Source of the DNA: Ehretia macrophylla
Taxonomy: Eukaryota; Streptophyta; Magnoliopsida; Boraginales; Ehretiaceae
Reading direction: 5' to 3'
Assembly: GCA_037974665.1 (NCBI GenBank)
Contig: CM075783.1
Coordinates: forward strand, 13,858,762 to 13,922,761
DNA: 64,000 nt
Positions 11,384 to 25,290 of this stretch are shown here, piece by piece. The translations under genes and the position numbers were made by a program. Position 1 is the first letter of the stretch. Each line of letters opens with the position of its first letter. The notes under the pieces are model-generated. The model was not told where the DNA came from, did not search any database, and saw only the letters and a program-made list of their open reading frames with translations.

Positions 11384-13747
11384 CACTGGCTCATTTCTAT
11401 GAACAAGCTTGGTCCATTGTGGGTGCCGATGTGGTTAGAGCTGTTAAGTCATTTTTCCATTCGGCAAATCTTCTCAAAGAGTGTAACTCCACCATCTAAT
11501 CCACCTGCTTTGCCTGCTACTCATCCTATGCCTCTTACTTAGCTTGAGTCATCTTAGTTATTGCATCTTGTAGGCCTTCTTTGTAGCTCACTCAGGGTGG
11601 GGATAATAGTATTCCGATGAAAGGATCCCTGCCCTACCTGCTGATGACTAGCTATTACCTCCTATTGATCCCCTGCCTTCGGGTCATGAATCAATCCATC
11701 CTTCCCCAACCGCTCATCTCCTCTCATGGCAGAGAACAGAAAGAAAGGCTTGCTACTTTATTTAGTCGTCGTTCAGCCGGTCATGAAATCAATTTCCATT
11801 TCAAGGTTCATTTCTAGTGCAACCGGTCGTAAATCCGTATACAAGATATTTGGATCGGTTGGTGCGACAGCTAGTTAATACAGCTAGCTGTTATTCGGTT
11901 CGACTCCGAATGGATCTATTGCTGAGCACTTTAGGGATTGATCAGCAGGAAATGAAGGAATGGAAGGATGCTTTCATCAACGGCGCAGCAGGTCGAATTC
12001 AACCAACCCGAAAAGCGAGTCCTTTCAAGTCAACTCTCAAAAAGCGAGTAAGTAGAGCCTATTTACGGGAGTTGAAAAACAGAAGGGCTAGCGATCGCAC
12101 TCCGGCTTGAAAGCAGTACGAGAAGCGAGACTCAAATAAGGTTCCCTACCACCAGTTCAGGCATATGCCGAAAGTGAGCCAAGCAACCCGTAAGGCCCAC
12201 TCGACGGATAGCACAAAGAGAAAGTACTCCTTCCCGCGGGGAGTGGGAACTTACTTATTCCAGTGAACTAGGATAAGCGGAAACCGTTCTTCACACAAGT
12301 GCGAAGGAAGCCGCAAAGCAGCACGCACCCGTAGAACCCTGTGGGGCAGACTTAGAAGTAGGGGAGAATATTCGTTTTGATGTAGGAACTTTAAAAGGCA
12401 CACAGCCGCCTTATTCAAGTGAACTACTATCAGCTATCAATGCGCTTCGGTCTCTTTCACTTTCAGCTACAGAACGGTCCTACTTTAAACAGTAAGCCGG
12501 GAGGTTGGACAACAATAAGGAGTGGGAATAGCCGCCTTTAGAGAGAGATACGGGGCCTACTTTAAGCGAAACTCTAATAGGGCCTACGTTTGGGCAGCCT
12601 TCCTCCGTTGCTTGTTCAACTACAGTTGTAACAAACTACCTTATTCCATTACTACTTTCCGCGGTAAGCGGCTTAGCATAGGAAGATTCGAGACGATGAA
12701 TCGCATTATAGGTGAGAACTTCCGTCAAGAAGGCGGATGGAATTAGGCTTGCAAGCAAAAAGACCGGGATTTTTGCTTGTTTTTGCTTATTTTCCCGCAC
12801 AATCCGATGTGAGGATTTCTTTCTTTACTTAGTTCAGTGGGACTCTTTCTTATTGATTATCTTACTCAAAGCGGGACTTTTCATTTGTTGAAGCGGGGCT
12901 TGAAAGCTGAATCAAGTGGGGAAGCTGGCAAGGATAGGGAAGACCTTTCTACTTTCTCGCAGGCCTCCTCTTCTCAAGCTGACGAATATAGTGTTCAAGG
13001 AGATTGAACAGAAGGGGAAGATGGGAGCCCAGCTTTCTTTCTTTCATTTCTGACCTTTCGTCCTTGGCTCTGTCCCGTACGGTATACATACTTTCGTTTA
13101 TCGAATCCCTGTTAAGGCTTTCTATGTCCTCAGACATTGATTGCTACACGGAATGTAGGATCAACTCCTATTAGTAAGATAGGGCGAGAGAGGAACGAAC
13201 TAAACCAAGACTCGAAGACAGAGAACGAGCCTATAATAATTTTTCTCGTTGACTGGCCCTTGTTGCACTTACTTCATCCTTCTGTTTACTTCACTCTTGC
13301 TGAAGTTTGTTTATCGCCTCTTGCGGGTCTGATTGAACTGAACTACTCGGGACCATTGCTCGCCTGACAGCTTTGGCTGCTCAACCCGATACCACCGCTT
13401 CTCGTACCTTACTACCCCTATCTATAATATAAAGCTGCTCTACCCGGCACTCACTCCTCATTGCCTTATTTCTTGTAGACTGGTAAGATGAACGAGAGCC
13501 TGTGGCTTTTCGACTTTCTCGGCATGATCTTGCGACTTTTGGAGTCTACCTTTGAGCGCCTGAAGAAATGAAACAAAAAAAGGTAAAATCCCCTAGTTGG
13601 GCTGTCTTCGAGCAAGCTCTTAGCTTTCATCGTGAGTGAGCTTATAGGAATAATTTGATTTCGATGAACCCACCAGTCAGTTACAAGTAACAAACAATAA
13701 TGAAGAAACAAAAATTATACAACAATTTTTTGAATTTTCATGGGCTC

Positions 13748-14404
13748 TAGGGCTATACGGACTCGAACCGTAGACCTTCTCGGTAAAACAGATCAAACTG
13801 ATTATTATCAAAATGATCTGAACTGTTTCAAAGACCCAACATGCATTTTTTTTGCATTGGGCTCTTTCATTAACTGATAGAAATATCAGCCAGTCTGCCA
13901 TATTTTTTCTTAACAGAAAAATAAGATAAGGAGATGGCTCCATGTGCTCTGATTCATTATTTGGGGAATTCTGATTCAGGAGTACTACCAAAGTGTTTCA
14001 AAGGTGGGGTTATTTTGATGTGGGTCTGCCTCTGGCCTAGATCAACCTAAGTTAAATGAAGTATCTATCGTTCTGCTTAAAAAAGAAAATATGAAACTTC
14101 ATACACCTTAAAGTTCATAGGACGAAAAGAGATTTATTTGAGGTCCTTATACTCATTATGCCTAGCATTGAATAGACTGGGTATTCACCTTATCAATATA
14201 TCAAATCAATGATAGGGTCTGTTTGGCACCTAAATGAGCACCTAAATCGGACCTAACCATTTGTCAGGCTATTGTTCCCTCAAAGTTATGGAGTAAGACA
14301 TCGATTTCTCAATAAGATCTATTTTTTTGATTGTATGATGGACTCCCCTGAAAAACATTGGCGCGCGTGTAAACGAGGTGCTCTACCAACTGAGCTATAG
14401 CCCT
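13748..14404 (-). tRNA. trnV-UAC: trnV-UAC, plastid-derived, intron-containing
   Basis: Read on the minus strand, exon 1 is 14404-14367 (AGGGCTATAGCTCAGTTGGT.., ending in the GTTTACAC anticodon loop). Exon 2 is 13782-13748 (CGAGAAGGTCTACGG.. ending CCCTA). The acceptor stem (AGGGCTA/TAGCCCT) and T arm pair well. Between them lies a group II intron of about 584 bases that ends in AC, as expected. The D loop seems one base shorter than the plastid gene I recall, which usually reads CAGTTAGG. The gene encodes tRNA-Val(UAC) in plastids. Whether this copy is spliced or used here is unknown; plant mitochondria usually import their valine tRNA, so I expect it to be inactive. Confidence 0.9.
13783..14366 (-). 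other. Group II intron of trnV-UAC
   Basis: It is bounded by the two tRNA halves. On the minus strand it starts GCGCGCCAATG and ends with the group II-type AC just before exon 2. It has no maturase frame, as is normal for this plastid intron. Small open frames inside it on either strand are chance frames. Confidence 0.85.
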
Positions 14405-14593
14405 TAGTGCTTGTGATACATATTTTATCATGTATATAATTTCTTGTCAAGATAAATATTCCATGATCCAATATCATAAATCTTTGATCTCTTTGAGTGC
14501 TATTGCTTAGATTAGTATTGCTTATAAGTAATATGATATTTATAATCCATCGATGGGACGGGTTTCATTTGGTTCTCTTTAGGATGATAAAAG

Positions 14594-14666
14594 ACCTACT
14601 TAACTCAGTGGTTAGAGTATTGCTTTCATACGGCGGGAGTCATTGGTTCAAATCCAATAGTAGGTA
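14594..14666 (+). tRNA. trnM-CAU: trnM-CAU, plastid-type elongator methionine tRNA
   Basis: The 73-base cloverleaf has acceptor stem ACCTACT/AGTAGGT, anticodon loop with CAT (TTTCATA), T loop TTCAAAT and discriminator A. It appears unchanged from the plastid gene as I know it, while the protein genes beside it have decayed. Plastid-derived trnM-CAU is one of the tRNAs that many angiosperm mitochondria actually use, so this copy may be functional if the window is mitochondrial. Confidence 0.95.
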
Positions 14667-14880
14667 GAACTTATTAGATACCGGAGTCAATGGTATCTAA
14701 TAAGTTTTTCGACCCACCCTCTTTAATTTTAATTGATTTTGTATCTTTTCTATTTCATTTTTGAATTTGTTTTTCGTTGTATCAAAATTAGATTCTACTT
14801 GATTGTATTCACTCGACAGAATCAAATCAAAATAGGGTTAGAAACAGAACTTCTTTTGATTATTCGAACGCACCAACTAG
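14667..14880. other. trnM-atpE spacer (plastid-derived)
   Basis: This AT-rich spacer lies downstream of both genes. An inverted repeat straddles the trnM 3' end: TTATTAGATACC at about 14670 faces GGTATCTAATAA at about 14692. It is a likely 3'-end hairpin of the plastid tRNA transcript. Confidence 0.7.
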
Positions 14881-16778
<1,898 letters not shown>

Positions 16779-16989
16779 AATAAAGAAATATGTCAAATTT
16801 TTTCTTTCAGCATATCGATTTACGCCTAGCCTATTCTTTTCTTTTTCTTTTCGTTTTTTTTATACCTTTTCATAGACGAATTCCGCATATTTTCACATCT
16901 AAGATTTACATATACAACATGTATCACTGTCAAGAGGGAATTTCTTATTATTTAGGTTAGTTAGGTATTTCGATTCCAAAAAAATTGGG

Positions 16990-17019
16990 TTGCGCTATAT
17001 ATATGAAAGAGTATACAAT
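16990..17019 (+). promoter_or_regulatory. rbcL plastid promoter (-35/-10)
   Basis: TTGCGC at 16990-16995 and TATACAAT at 17012-17019 are the conserved bacterial-type promoter elements of plastid rbcL, read by the plastid-encoded polymerase. The surrounding GAAAGAG and ATGATGTATTTGGC match the conserved transcription-start region. It has no known reader outside the plastid. Confidence 0.85.
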
Positions 17020-17176
17020 AATGATGTATTTGGCAAATCACCTGGTCTAATAATCAAACATTCTGGTTAGTTGATAATATTAGTATTAGTTCGGAATTTT
17101 GTGAAAGATTCCTGTGAAAAGTTTCATTAATAGCTAATTCGTGTCGAGTAGACCTTGTTGTTGTGAGAATTCTTAA

Positions 17177-18643
<1,467 letters not shown>

Positions 18644-19363
18644 AGAAGTGGATAATGCGAAGAAGTAATTACCGTTTGTTCTTTTAATTGAATTGCAATT
18701 AAACTCGGCCCAATCTTTTTTTACTAAAAAGGATTGAGCCGAATACAAAGAGTCTATTGCATGTTTTTTGGCTAAATATATACTTATCTAGATAGACAAG
18801 ATTTGAAATACAAAATCTAAGACTAAATCAAAATCTAAGACTCCAATGTTTCTATTGTTGTCTTGGATCCACAATTAATCCTATGGATCCTTAGGATTGG
18901 TATATTCTTTTCTATCCTGTAGTTCAAGCCAAGTATCACAACATTTTCTACCCATCATTTATATTGTCCTTTTTCGTTCCATGTTAGAATAGAACCTTAA
19001 TTTATTACTTAAGTTAGATATTAGACGAGATTTTACGAAAAAAATTCTTTATAGGAGAGAACAAATATTTTTTTTCGATGCGAATTTGACACGACATAGG
19101 GGAAACCGTTCTTTATCATTCTTTTTATAATAAAATAAAAGCGGGTCTTTTCTATTCATATATAGGTGAAGTCTTACCCCGGATTCCCACAAAAGAGAAT
19201 CATTTTTTTCAATACTCACACTCCTTATTAGTTAATAATCCTAGTGATTGGATTTCTATGTTTATTCTGATAGGAGAGAAATAAGATATTCAAATAAATT
19301 ATTTTGGATCGAATGACTATTCATCTATTGTATTTTCATGCAAATAGGGGGCAAGAAAACTCT
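18644..19363. other. rbcL-accD spacer (plastid-derived)
   Basis: This AT-rich plastid spacer includes the rbcL 3' hairpin (listed separately), a short direct repeat around 18805-18845 (AAATCTAAGACT repeated) and poly-A/T runs. No gene was seen. Confidence 0.8.
18705..18742 (+). terminator. rbcL 3' inverted repeat
   Basis: TCGGCCCAATC with following Ts pairs with A-run GGATTGAGCCGA, with a few bases of loop (CT). It is the known stem-loop that sets and protects the rbcL mRNA 3' end in plastids rather than a strong terminator. One arm has a C/A mismatch. Confidence 0.85.
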
Positions 19364-19912
19364 ATGGAAAGATGGTGGTTTAATTCGATGTTGTTTAATA
19401 AGTTTAAGAAGAAGTTAGAACGCAGGTGCGGGCTAAATAAATCAATGGACAGTCCTGGTCCTATTGAAAATACCAGTGAGAGTGAAGATCCGAATCTAAA
19501 AGATAGGGCTAAAAACATTCATAGTTGGAGGGATCGTGACAATTCTAGTTACAGTAATCTTGATTCTTTATTCGGCGTCAAAGACATTCGGAATTTCATC
19601 TCTGATGACACTTTTTTAGTTAGGGATAGTAATGGAGATAGTTATTCCATATATTTTTATATTGAAAATCAGATTTTTGAAATTGACAACGATCATTCTT
19701 TTCTGAGTGAACTAGAAAGTTCTTTTTATAGTTATCGGAATTCTAGTTATGTGAATAATAGACATACGAGTGAAGATCGGTACTAGAATCGTTACATGTA
19801 TGATACTCAATATAGTTGGAATAATCACATTAATAGTTGCATTGACAGTTATGTTCAGTCTCAAATCTGCATTGAGACTTCCATTATAAGTGGTAGTGAT
19901 AATTACAGTGAC
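19364..19912 (+). pseudogene. accD: accD 5' fragment (acetyl-CoA carboxylase beta), plastid-derived
   Basis: The start matches plastid acc[10 protein letters not shown] from the ATG at 19364, then [38 protein letters not shown] and [20 protein letters not shown]. accD encodes the carboxyltransferase beta subunit that makes malonyl-CoA for fatty acids. Only about 183 codons of the variable N-terminal region are here. The zinc finger and catalytic domain are missing because the plastid insert ends. An in-frame TAG at 19784-19786 also breaks the fragment. It is surely non-functional. Confidence 0.93.
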
Positions 19913-19915
19913 TAG

Positions 19916-22900
19916 GCAGTCGAATCAAGGAGTGAACAAAGCGAAATTCAATGGGAGATCTGGTTAGGTCAGTCCTGAACTTGAATGAGATCTTTTGGTG
20001 GGCAAGGTAAGAAAGCGAAGTCGGTTTGTTAGCAACTTCCGTTGTCAGTTCCAATCCCAGCCGTCAGTCTGAAACAGGAAAGATTCTCGATAAGGCTAGG
20101 TTGGAAGCGAAGAAAGGCCTTTGAGAACGATTGATTGGAATAGATAGAAGAATTAATTGCAATACGGAGATCCTTCTATTTAAAGAAATGAGGAGAAATT
20201 CTCTGCGCTTTCCTGAAATGATGAAAGGCAAGAAGCTCCGTCTCCGTCCCTTCCCTTCTGTCCAAGACTCTTGAATCAGTCTCGTCTTACATTCCCTCCT
20301 CTCCGCCTAGGCGAAAGAGAGTCCGGCCTATGGTCTACTCAAAGGTTGAAGAGAAAGATTGTGGGTCAGATCAATCCATTCCGTTGTTCAGGGAAGATCT
20401 ATGGAATAGTAAAGCCAAAACGTATCTATTCTAAGTAAATACTTGGTCGATACGAGACTCTTTCTTAGTTCAGTGGGGTTTGAAAGCAGTCTACAACGAA
20501 TCCAGCAGGTTCAGTAACAACGGTCCTCAGCACTCAATGGAGAATAGAAGGATAAATTGCGCACTTTAGGCCTGTTCCAGGTCAGTCGCTCAAAGAAAGG
20601 AAAGTACGTCGTGAGCTGTAGGCAGGAAAGAGAAAATAGAGCGATTGGTAAGCCAAGGTTTGAAGATACTCAACTGATAGGGAGAGGAATGAAGTATGGA
20701 TATGCGTCTTTACAATGACAGCCCAACCCAGATAGTGATGGATGATGAAAGCCCGCCAGCAAAAGTCGAAGCACAGGGCCAACGCGCCTCTCTGAATCCC
20801 AAAGTCGAAAGCTAAGGGATTTACGATCAACGTTATCTCAAAGAGCATGACCTCGTTGACGAAATCTCTAAACTGGGGCTGGGGGACGTACTTCAACTCT
20901 CGGTAAAGATGCTACTTCCTGTATTACAGCAACCTTCTCAGGCAGAGGACCCTAATGGAGTGACATTCGTCCTCTCAATAGAAGGTTTTTTTCCTCATCT
21001 TTCACAGGGTAGCCCGGAAGTCTTCTTCTACGCTAGAAAGAATCGTCATTGACGGTGAGATAAGAATGAGAAAGTACAGTCTGATTGCAAAGAAGCGAAG
21101 GACATAGGCTATGACCTTGAGGAGTCTGCCGGGCTGAAGTGACGTGAAGTGAAGAATGGGAGAGGTTTAAAGATACTCGACCGGGTTTGGAGTTGGCTCG
21201 ACCAAAGGCTGAGGCGGTGAAGGATGTGAATCAATCATGAATGCGGTTCTTGCATCTGTTGATGAAGAGCGCTGCTACGCTACCATTCATTGACTGAAAG
21301 CGGCCGATGGAAACTTCGATGATTCATCTGAGCTGGCTTACGTGTCGGCTTCATACTATGTCTCTTCTTGACTTTGTGGGTTGAAGCTTCTCGGCAGCCA
21401 TAGTAGGCCCTTTTTGCCAGCCATAGTCATAGTGCTACCCCCTTTCCCTCATATCTTTCTCGTAGAGTGGCCTTGAGCTCCACCTTCGCCCATTCATTGC
21501 TTTCAACTTCAAGCAACCGGAACATGAATAGTTTCCACTCTTGAACCTCTGCTTCTGCTGGAGTGGCCGCTCCTACTTTCTTCTTAGTGGTTTGGTACTC
21601 CCCTTTTTAAGAAGTAAGAAGGGCTCTTTGTCGCTACAGGAAAGCCAGTGCATGAAGATCTATTCCCCTCGTCCTACGACCTTCCCGCCTAAGGGGGTGG
21701 ATTGAGGCCTATAGTTCGTGTTCCCTGGCCAAAATGGGGAAATCACACAAGGAAATCAAGTCTAGCTCCACCCGGGCGGTACTTCCACGAAAGAACCATA
21801 AAGTCAAAAAGGAACTAGCTCCAACTGCTACTATTCGCGGAACATCTACTTTTAAATGGAACCCCCGCAGGACGAAGCACAGATCAGTAGATATTCGAGT
21901 CTAACTGCTTTCACTAATGGAACCCGGTCAAATTGGTATCAAGTCATTTTCCTTCGTCAACGTCAATTGAAATGTGAGAGTTGGGCCCTTTACCTTCTTT
22001 TTTGGCATAGACCGGGGATTCCTTTAGATGGTCTTTTTCCTTGAGTCAGGACCTCAGGCTATGGAGCCTGGTTTGGTCCTATACTTGTGCCCGGTTTTCG
22101 GGACCTGTGTTCGTGATCGGGCGTGTGGAGACTGGTTGGACGTATTCTATATAGAAATAGAAGGCACCGCACCAGGGGGAAGCGAGTAAGAACCACACCG
22201 GGTATCAGCAGCGTAAAGAAGCTTCTGACCGGCCCCATTAGTTGCAATCGGTTGAGCTACGAGCTATGGAGCTAGGGCAGCTACTTCTACTATTTATTAG
22301 AAAAATCAGTCTTTGGTGCTCCGCCAAGGGCTACCCCTAATCTGAGATTGTGCTATACTATCACTTCCGCGTAAGACCTCTACCAAAGGTCATGTTCCGA
22401 CTTCCGGTTCTTCTTTTTCCTTTTGACTTTCTTGCGGAATTGACTTCTCATAGGCTGCCCTTACTCAACATCTTTTAAGAGGATCAACTACTTATTTAGT
22501 TACGTTACGATAGAACCAAACTCAACGGATGAAAGAACAGCAATTCTCTGTTCATGCTTTCATGGGAAAAGAGTGAACAGTCGATTCGGCAAGGAGAGGT
22601 CTTACGAACACCAGGGCAATCTCGATGAAAGTTGAAGGAAGTAGATCAACGGCTACTTTCCAGCTTGCTGCTTTCACTATGACCTTCCCCACCTAATCTT
22701 CTCCTCCATATATAGGGGTATAGGAGAAGCCCCGGAACTAGGCTTGAAGCTTCATTCAGATCGATTCCAGTCGCCGCTACCCGAAAGGAACTAGAAGTCA
22801 CATTTTTTTTAATAGTCATCTTCTCTAGTCTTTCAAATTGTGAATCACCGAAGTCAAATCCATCTTGCGCAGACAGGAGACGATGATCGAAGTTAGACTT

Positions 22901-23560
22901 GAGTATGGGACGAGAACTCGCTGATTTTGATTTGAATCAAATGAGACTGAAAGCACCATTTCTTTTGACATCTGACTTGTTCGTCAGCCTCCTCTTTATA
23001 GAACAGACGGTGTCGCTTTCTTCTTCTTTTTCTTGATTAACTATCCAATCACAACAAAGCCTTTTTTCTTTCAATTCAGTGGCTGAAGGAGCTAATTTCG
23101 GTAGTCTTTTTTTACCCTGCAGCACACTCTGAGACTACTCTTACTCTCAAGGGTTGTTGAGATAGAAGGCAAACTTCTAAATTGGGCAAAGCCTTCTTCC
23201 ATTCCTCAACTACCTTTCCCCTTTGTCTATTCTTGGGAGGTCTTGATGACAACCTTCTTTCGAACTACCTAGGCCCAGCCCAATCACAAGATCATATGAG
23301 AACGTCTTGTAGATGCTCAAGTCCCGTAGACTGGCTAGTAAAAAAACCGGGAAGTAGAATGCCTCTAGTGACTTCAAGCTCTACCGTCACTGACTTTTCT
23401 TTCTCTCTTTTAGGCCGTGTGAAAGTTTGTCTTCCGTACATTATGCAAGGTGAAAGAAAGGCCAGGCTTTCTTTGAAAAAAGAAAAAATGACTCAAAGGA
23501 GTGAGTTATGGCACCCCCAGCATCTCTAGTGATTAGGCGGGACAGGATTCAAATCATGGG
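19916..23560. other. Non-coding organelle-type DNA
   Basis: No gene was recognised. The longest frames (minus 20582-20896, 104 codons, and plus 23182-23529, 115 codons) have no recognisable domain and are within chance expectation. One copy of a 30-base dispersed repeat (21154-21183) lies here. The rest is typical gene-free plant mitochondrial-like spacer. Confidence 0.6.
21154..21183 (+). repeat. 30-nt dispersed repeat, copy 1
   Basis: Matches 24781-24810 with two mismatches (core GGGAGAGGTTTAAAGAT). Short dispersed repeats of this size are usual in plant mitochondrial DNA. Confidence 0.85.
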
Positions 23561-23598
23561 GGATTCCAGTAGCCCATCATTTTTCATATGTTAGGAAA

Positions 23599-24243
23599 TT
23601 CCTCTATGATAATCCTCGTAATGGGTTACTATTGTCCCCTCAATCCCACTTGAGCACTCACTGATTCAAGTTGTGGGGATTACAGATTCAGGGGCTTACA
23701 TAGAAGCAGCTTCAAATGTCATTCCCTTCGCTTCCCCTGCTCATTCTGTGTTCATCCGCACACCATCTTCACCTCTTTATCTCACAGTGGATACCCTCAT
23801 TAAGAAGATTGCAGGGACAGTCTTGATCGAGTGGCTCATTGCATCTGGCTTCAATAGATGTCAAGCTCAACCCCATTGTTAGATTCAATTATTTCGTCAA
23901 CCCAATTGATGTTGAAAGCTATGTAAATGGCATACGCAAGATTAGGGGACGTGCTCAGAAGCAGGGCATTGAATGATTTCAAGTTCAGAAACTGGTTGGG
24001 GAGGTCAAGACTTAAGGGCCTGCCTTGCTTATTGACCAAACAAACTATGTTCAGATGGCGGATTTCTGCCGCTGGACGGTGAGCACCATATGGCACTACC
24101 ATGGCGGCTGCGTGGTGGGGAGGGTGGTTGATCGTGACCTTAGGGTCATTGGAATTGGTTCACTTCGTGTTATTGATGGATCAGTGTTTAGTGTATCACC
24201 TGGGACAAATCCTCAGGCTACTCTAATGATGCTTGGACGGTAA
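23599..24243 (+). pseudogene. Mandelonitrile lyase/HOTHEAD-type GMC oxidoreductase, exon fragment
   Basis: The GMC oxidoreductase family includes FAD-dependent mandelonitrile lyases (cyanogenesis) and HOTHEAD-like proteins. The C-terminal half is readable in pieces: YDNPRNG (about 23605), VVGITDSGAYIEAAS (from 23670), LNPIVRFNYFVNP (about 23866) and NYVQMADFCRWTVS, then IWHYHGGC with the family's catalytic His (about 24080) and SPGTNPQATLMMLGR at the end (to 24240). There are frameshifts near 23660 and 23830, stops at 23968 and after, and the N-terminal FAD-binding part is absent. The last codons are followed at once by GTAAGT, an intron donor, so this is genomic DNA from the nucleus rather than an mRNA copy. 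Not functional. Confidence 0.88.
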
Positions 24244-25096
24244 GTGTTTGAAGAGACTCAGAGAGAGAATGAGATAGAGTTGATATGAATATATTTAGAC
24301 TCTATCTCTAAGCCGCCCTCTCTTTCATAGTAAATAAGACGTGATCAACTTTCTCGATCTGGTTCAGGCTCATCAGTCTAATGTCTCGTCCAGGTCGGGA
24401 GTGAATTGGGACCTCTGAATGAATGGTGAACCAGTCCTACGAGTGGATTGATAGGGATATCGTCTTTAGGCCGATTGCCAATTCCCAGTCCTAAGACGAT
24501 TACCCCCGATTCGCCGACATTAGCCTCCGAACAAGCTCATGCCATCTCGTGAGTAACAGGAAGATTCCTCGTTGCAAGAACAGGTTTTGCAAGTGAAACA
24601 AAAAAGACTGTTAGCTACAAAGGGCTTGGTTTGACAGAGGGAGCTGTTTGACTCTTGTACTATGCCTCTTGCTCGTTGAGACCTCTAGAGCATCCGATTA
24701 ATAATTCTTAAATTGACACAAAGGAGATAGAAGAACATCTTTGCACTGTATTCGCGACAGAAGGGCTTTGTGCAAGTTAAGAACGGGAGAGGTTTAAAGA
24801 TGCTCGACCGATAGGGAAAGGCGAAAAAGGACCCCTCGAGCCGCATCTAAGTGAAGAAGAAAGGGAAGCTTGGCTAGCTGGCCAGTACGTCGATCTCAGA
24901 AAACTTAGGCTTGGGCTACCTTCTAACCCCGCTCCCTGCGCCGAAAATTTTGTCTGACGCCGAAAGTTCTAGAGATCTTTCTTTCAGATCTCTGAACATT
25001 GTCTATAAACTCTGTCTCCGTCAAAGAGCAAAGAGACGAGAGTCAGTTCAAGAATAGGATGTAGAGCCTGTGCCCCCTACAGAGGACGAGGTCAAG
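24244..25096. other. Spacer between nuclear-derived fragments
   Basis: The first bases may be remnant intron of the mandelonitrile lyase-like gene. It also holds copy 2 of the 30-base repeat. No gene was recognised. Confidence 0.5.
24781..24810 (+). repeat. 30-nt dispersed repeat, copy 2
   Basis: Differs from 21154-21183 at two positions; same orientation, 3.6 kb apart. Confidence 0.85.
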
Positions 25097-25099
25097 TAA

Positions 25100-25290
25100 A
25101 TGGATCTCGGGACTGTTGACAATCCTCGCCCTGTATTCCTAAGTGCAAGCTTCTCAAATGAAAGAGATTTGACAGTACATGGATCTACTCAGATAATTCT
25201 TTGATGTTTTCGCTTGGAGCTACGCCGAACTGGACTAGACCGAAAGATAGCCATGCATCGGCTAAACATCCAAGAAGGTGCTAAGCCCGT
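25100..25290 (+). mobile_element. Ty3/gypsy (Tat-like) polyprotein fragment
   Basis: The translation shows the region just before reverse transcriptase in Tat/Retand-type gypsy elements: MDLGTVDNPRPVFLSASF, then DVFAWSYAEL (about 25203) and, after a frame change near 25235, LDRKIAMHRLNI. It is interrupted by stops and a frameshift, and no LTR or RT core follows. It is a different lineage from the full-length element at 1-9744. It is best read as a small nuclear DNA fragment. Confidence 0.8.

Larger units (their letters stand above)
9745..13690. other. Gene-poor organelle-type DNA between retrotransposon and plastid insert
   Basis: No recognisable gene was found. Base composition and the texture of short purine and pyrimidine runs resemble plant mitochondrial spacer. 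The longest frame, 11817-12110 plus strand (97 codons, basic C-terminus), has no match I can name and is within chance expectation. The hairpin, palindrome and tandem repeat found here are listed separately. Confidence 0.6.

Noticed and set aside
13677..13991. 104-codon minus-strand frame
   Set aside because: It runs through the trnV exon 2 and the group II intron, so it is a chance frame.
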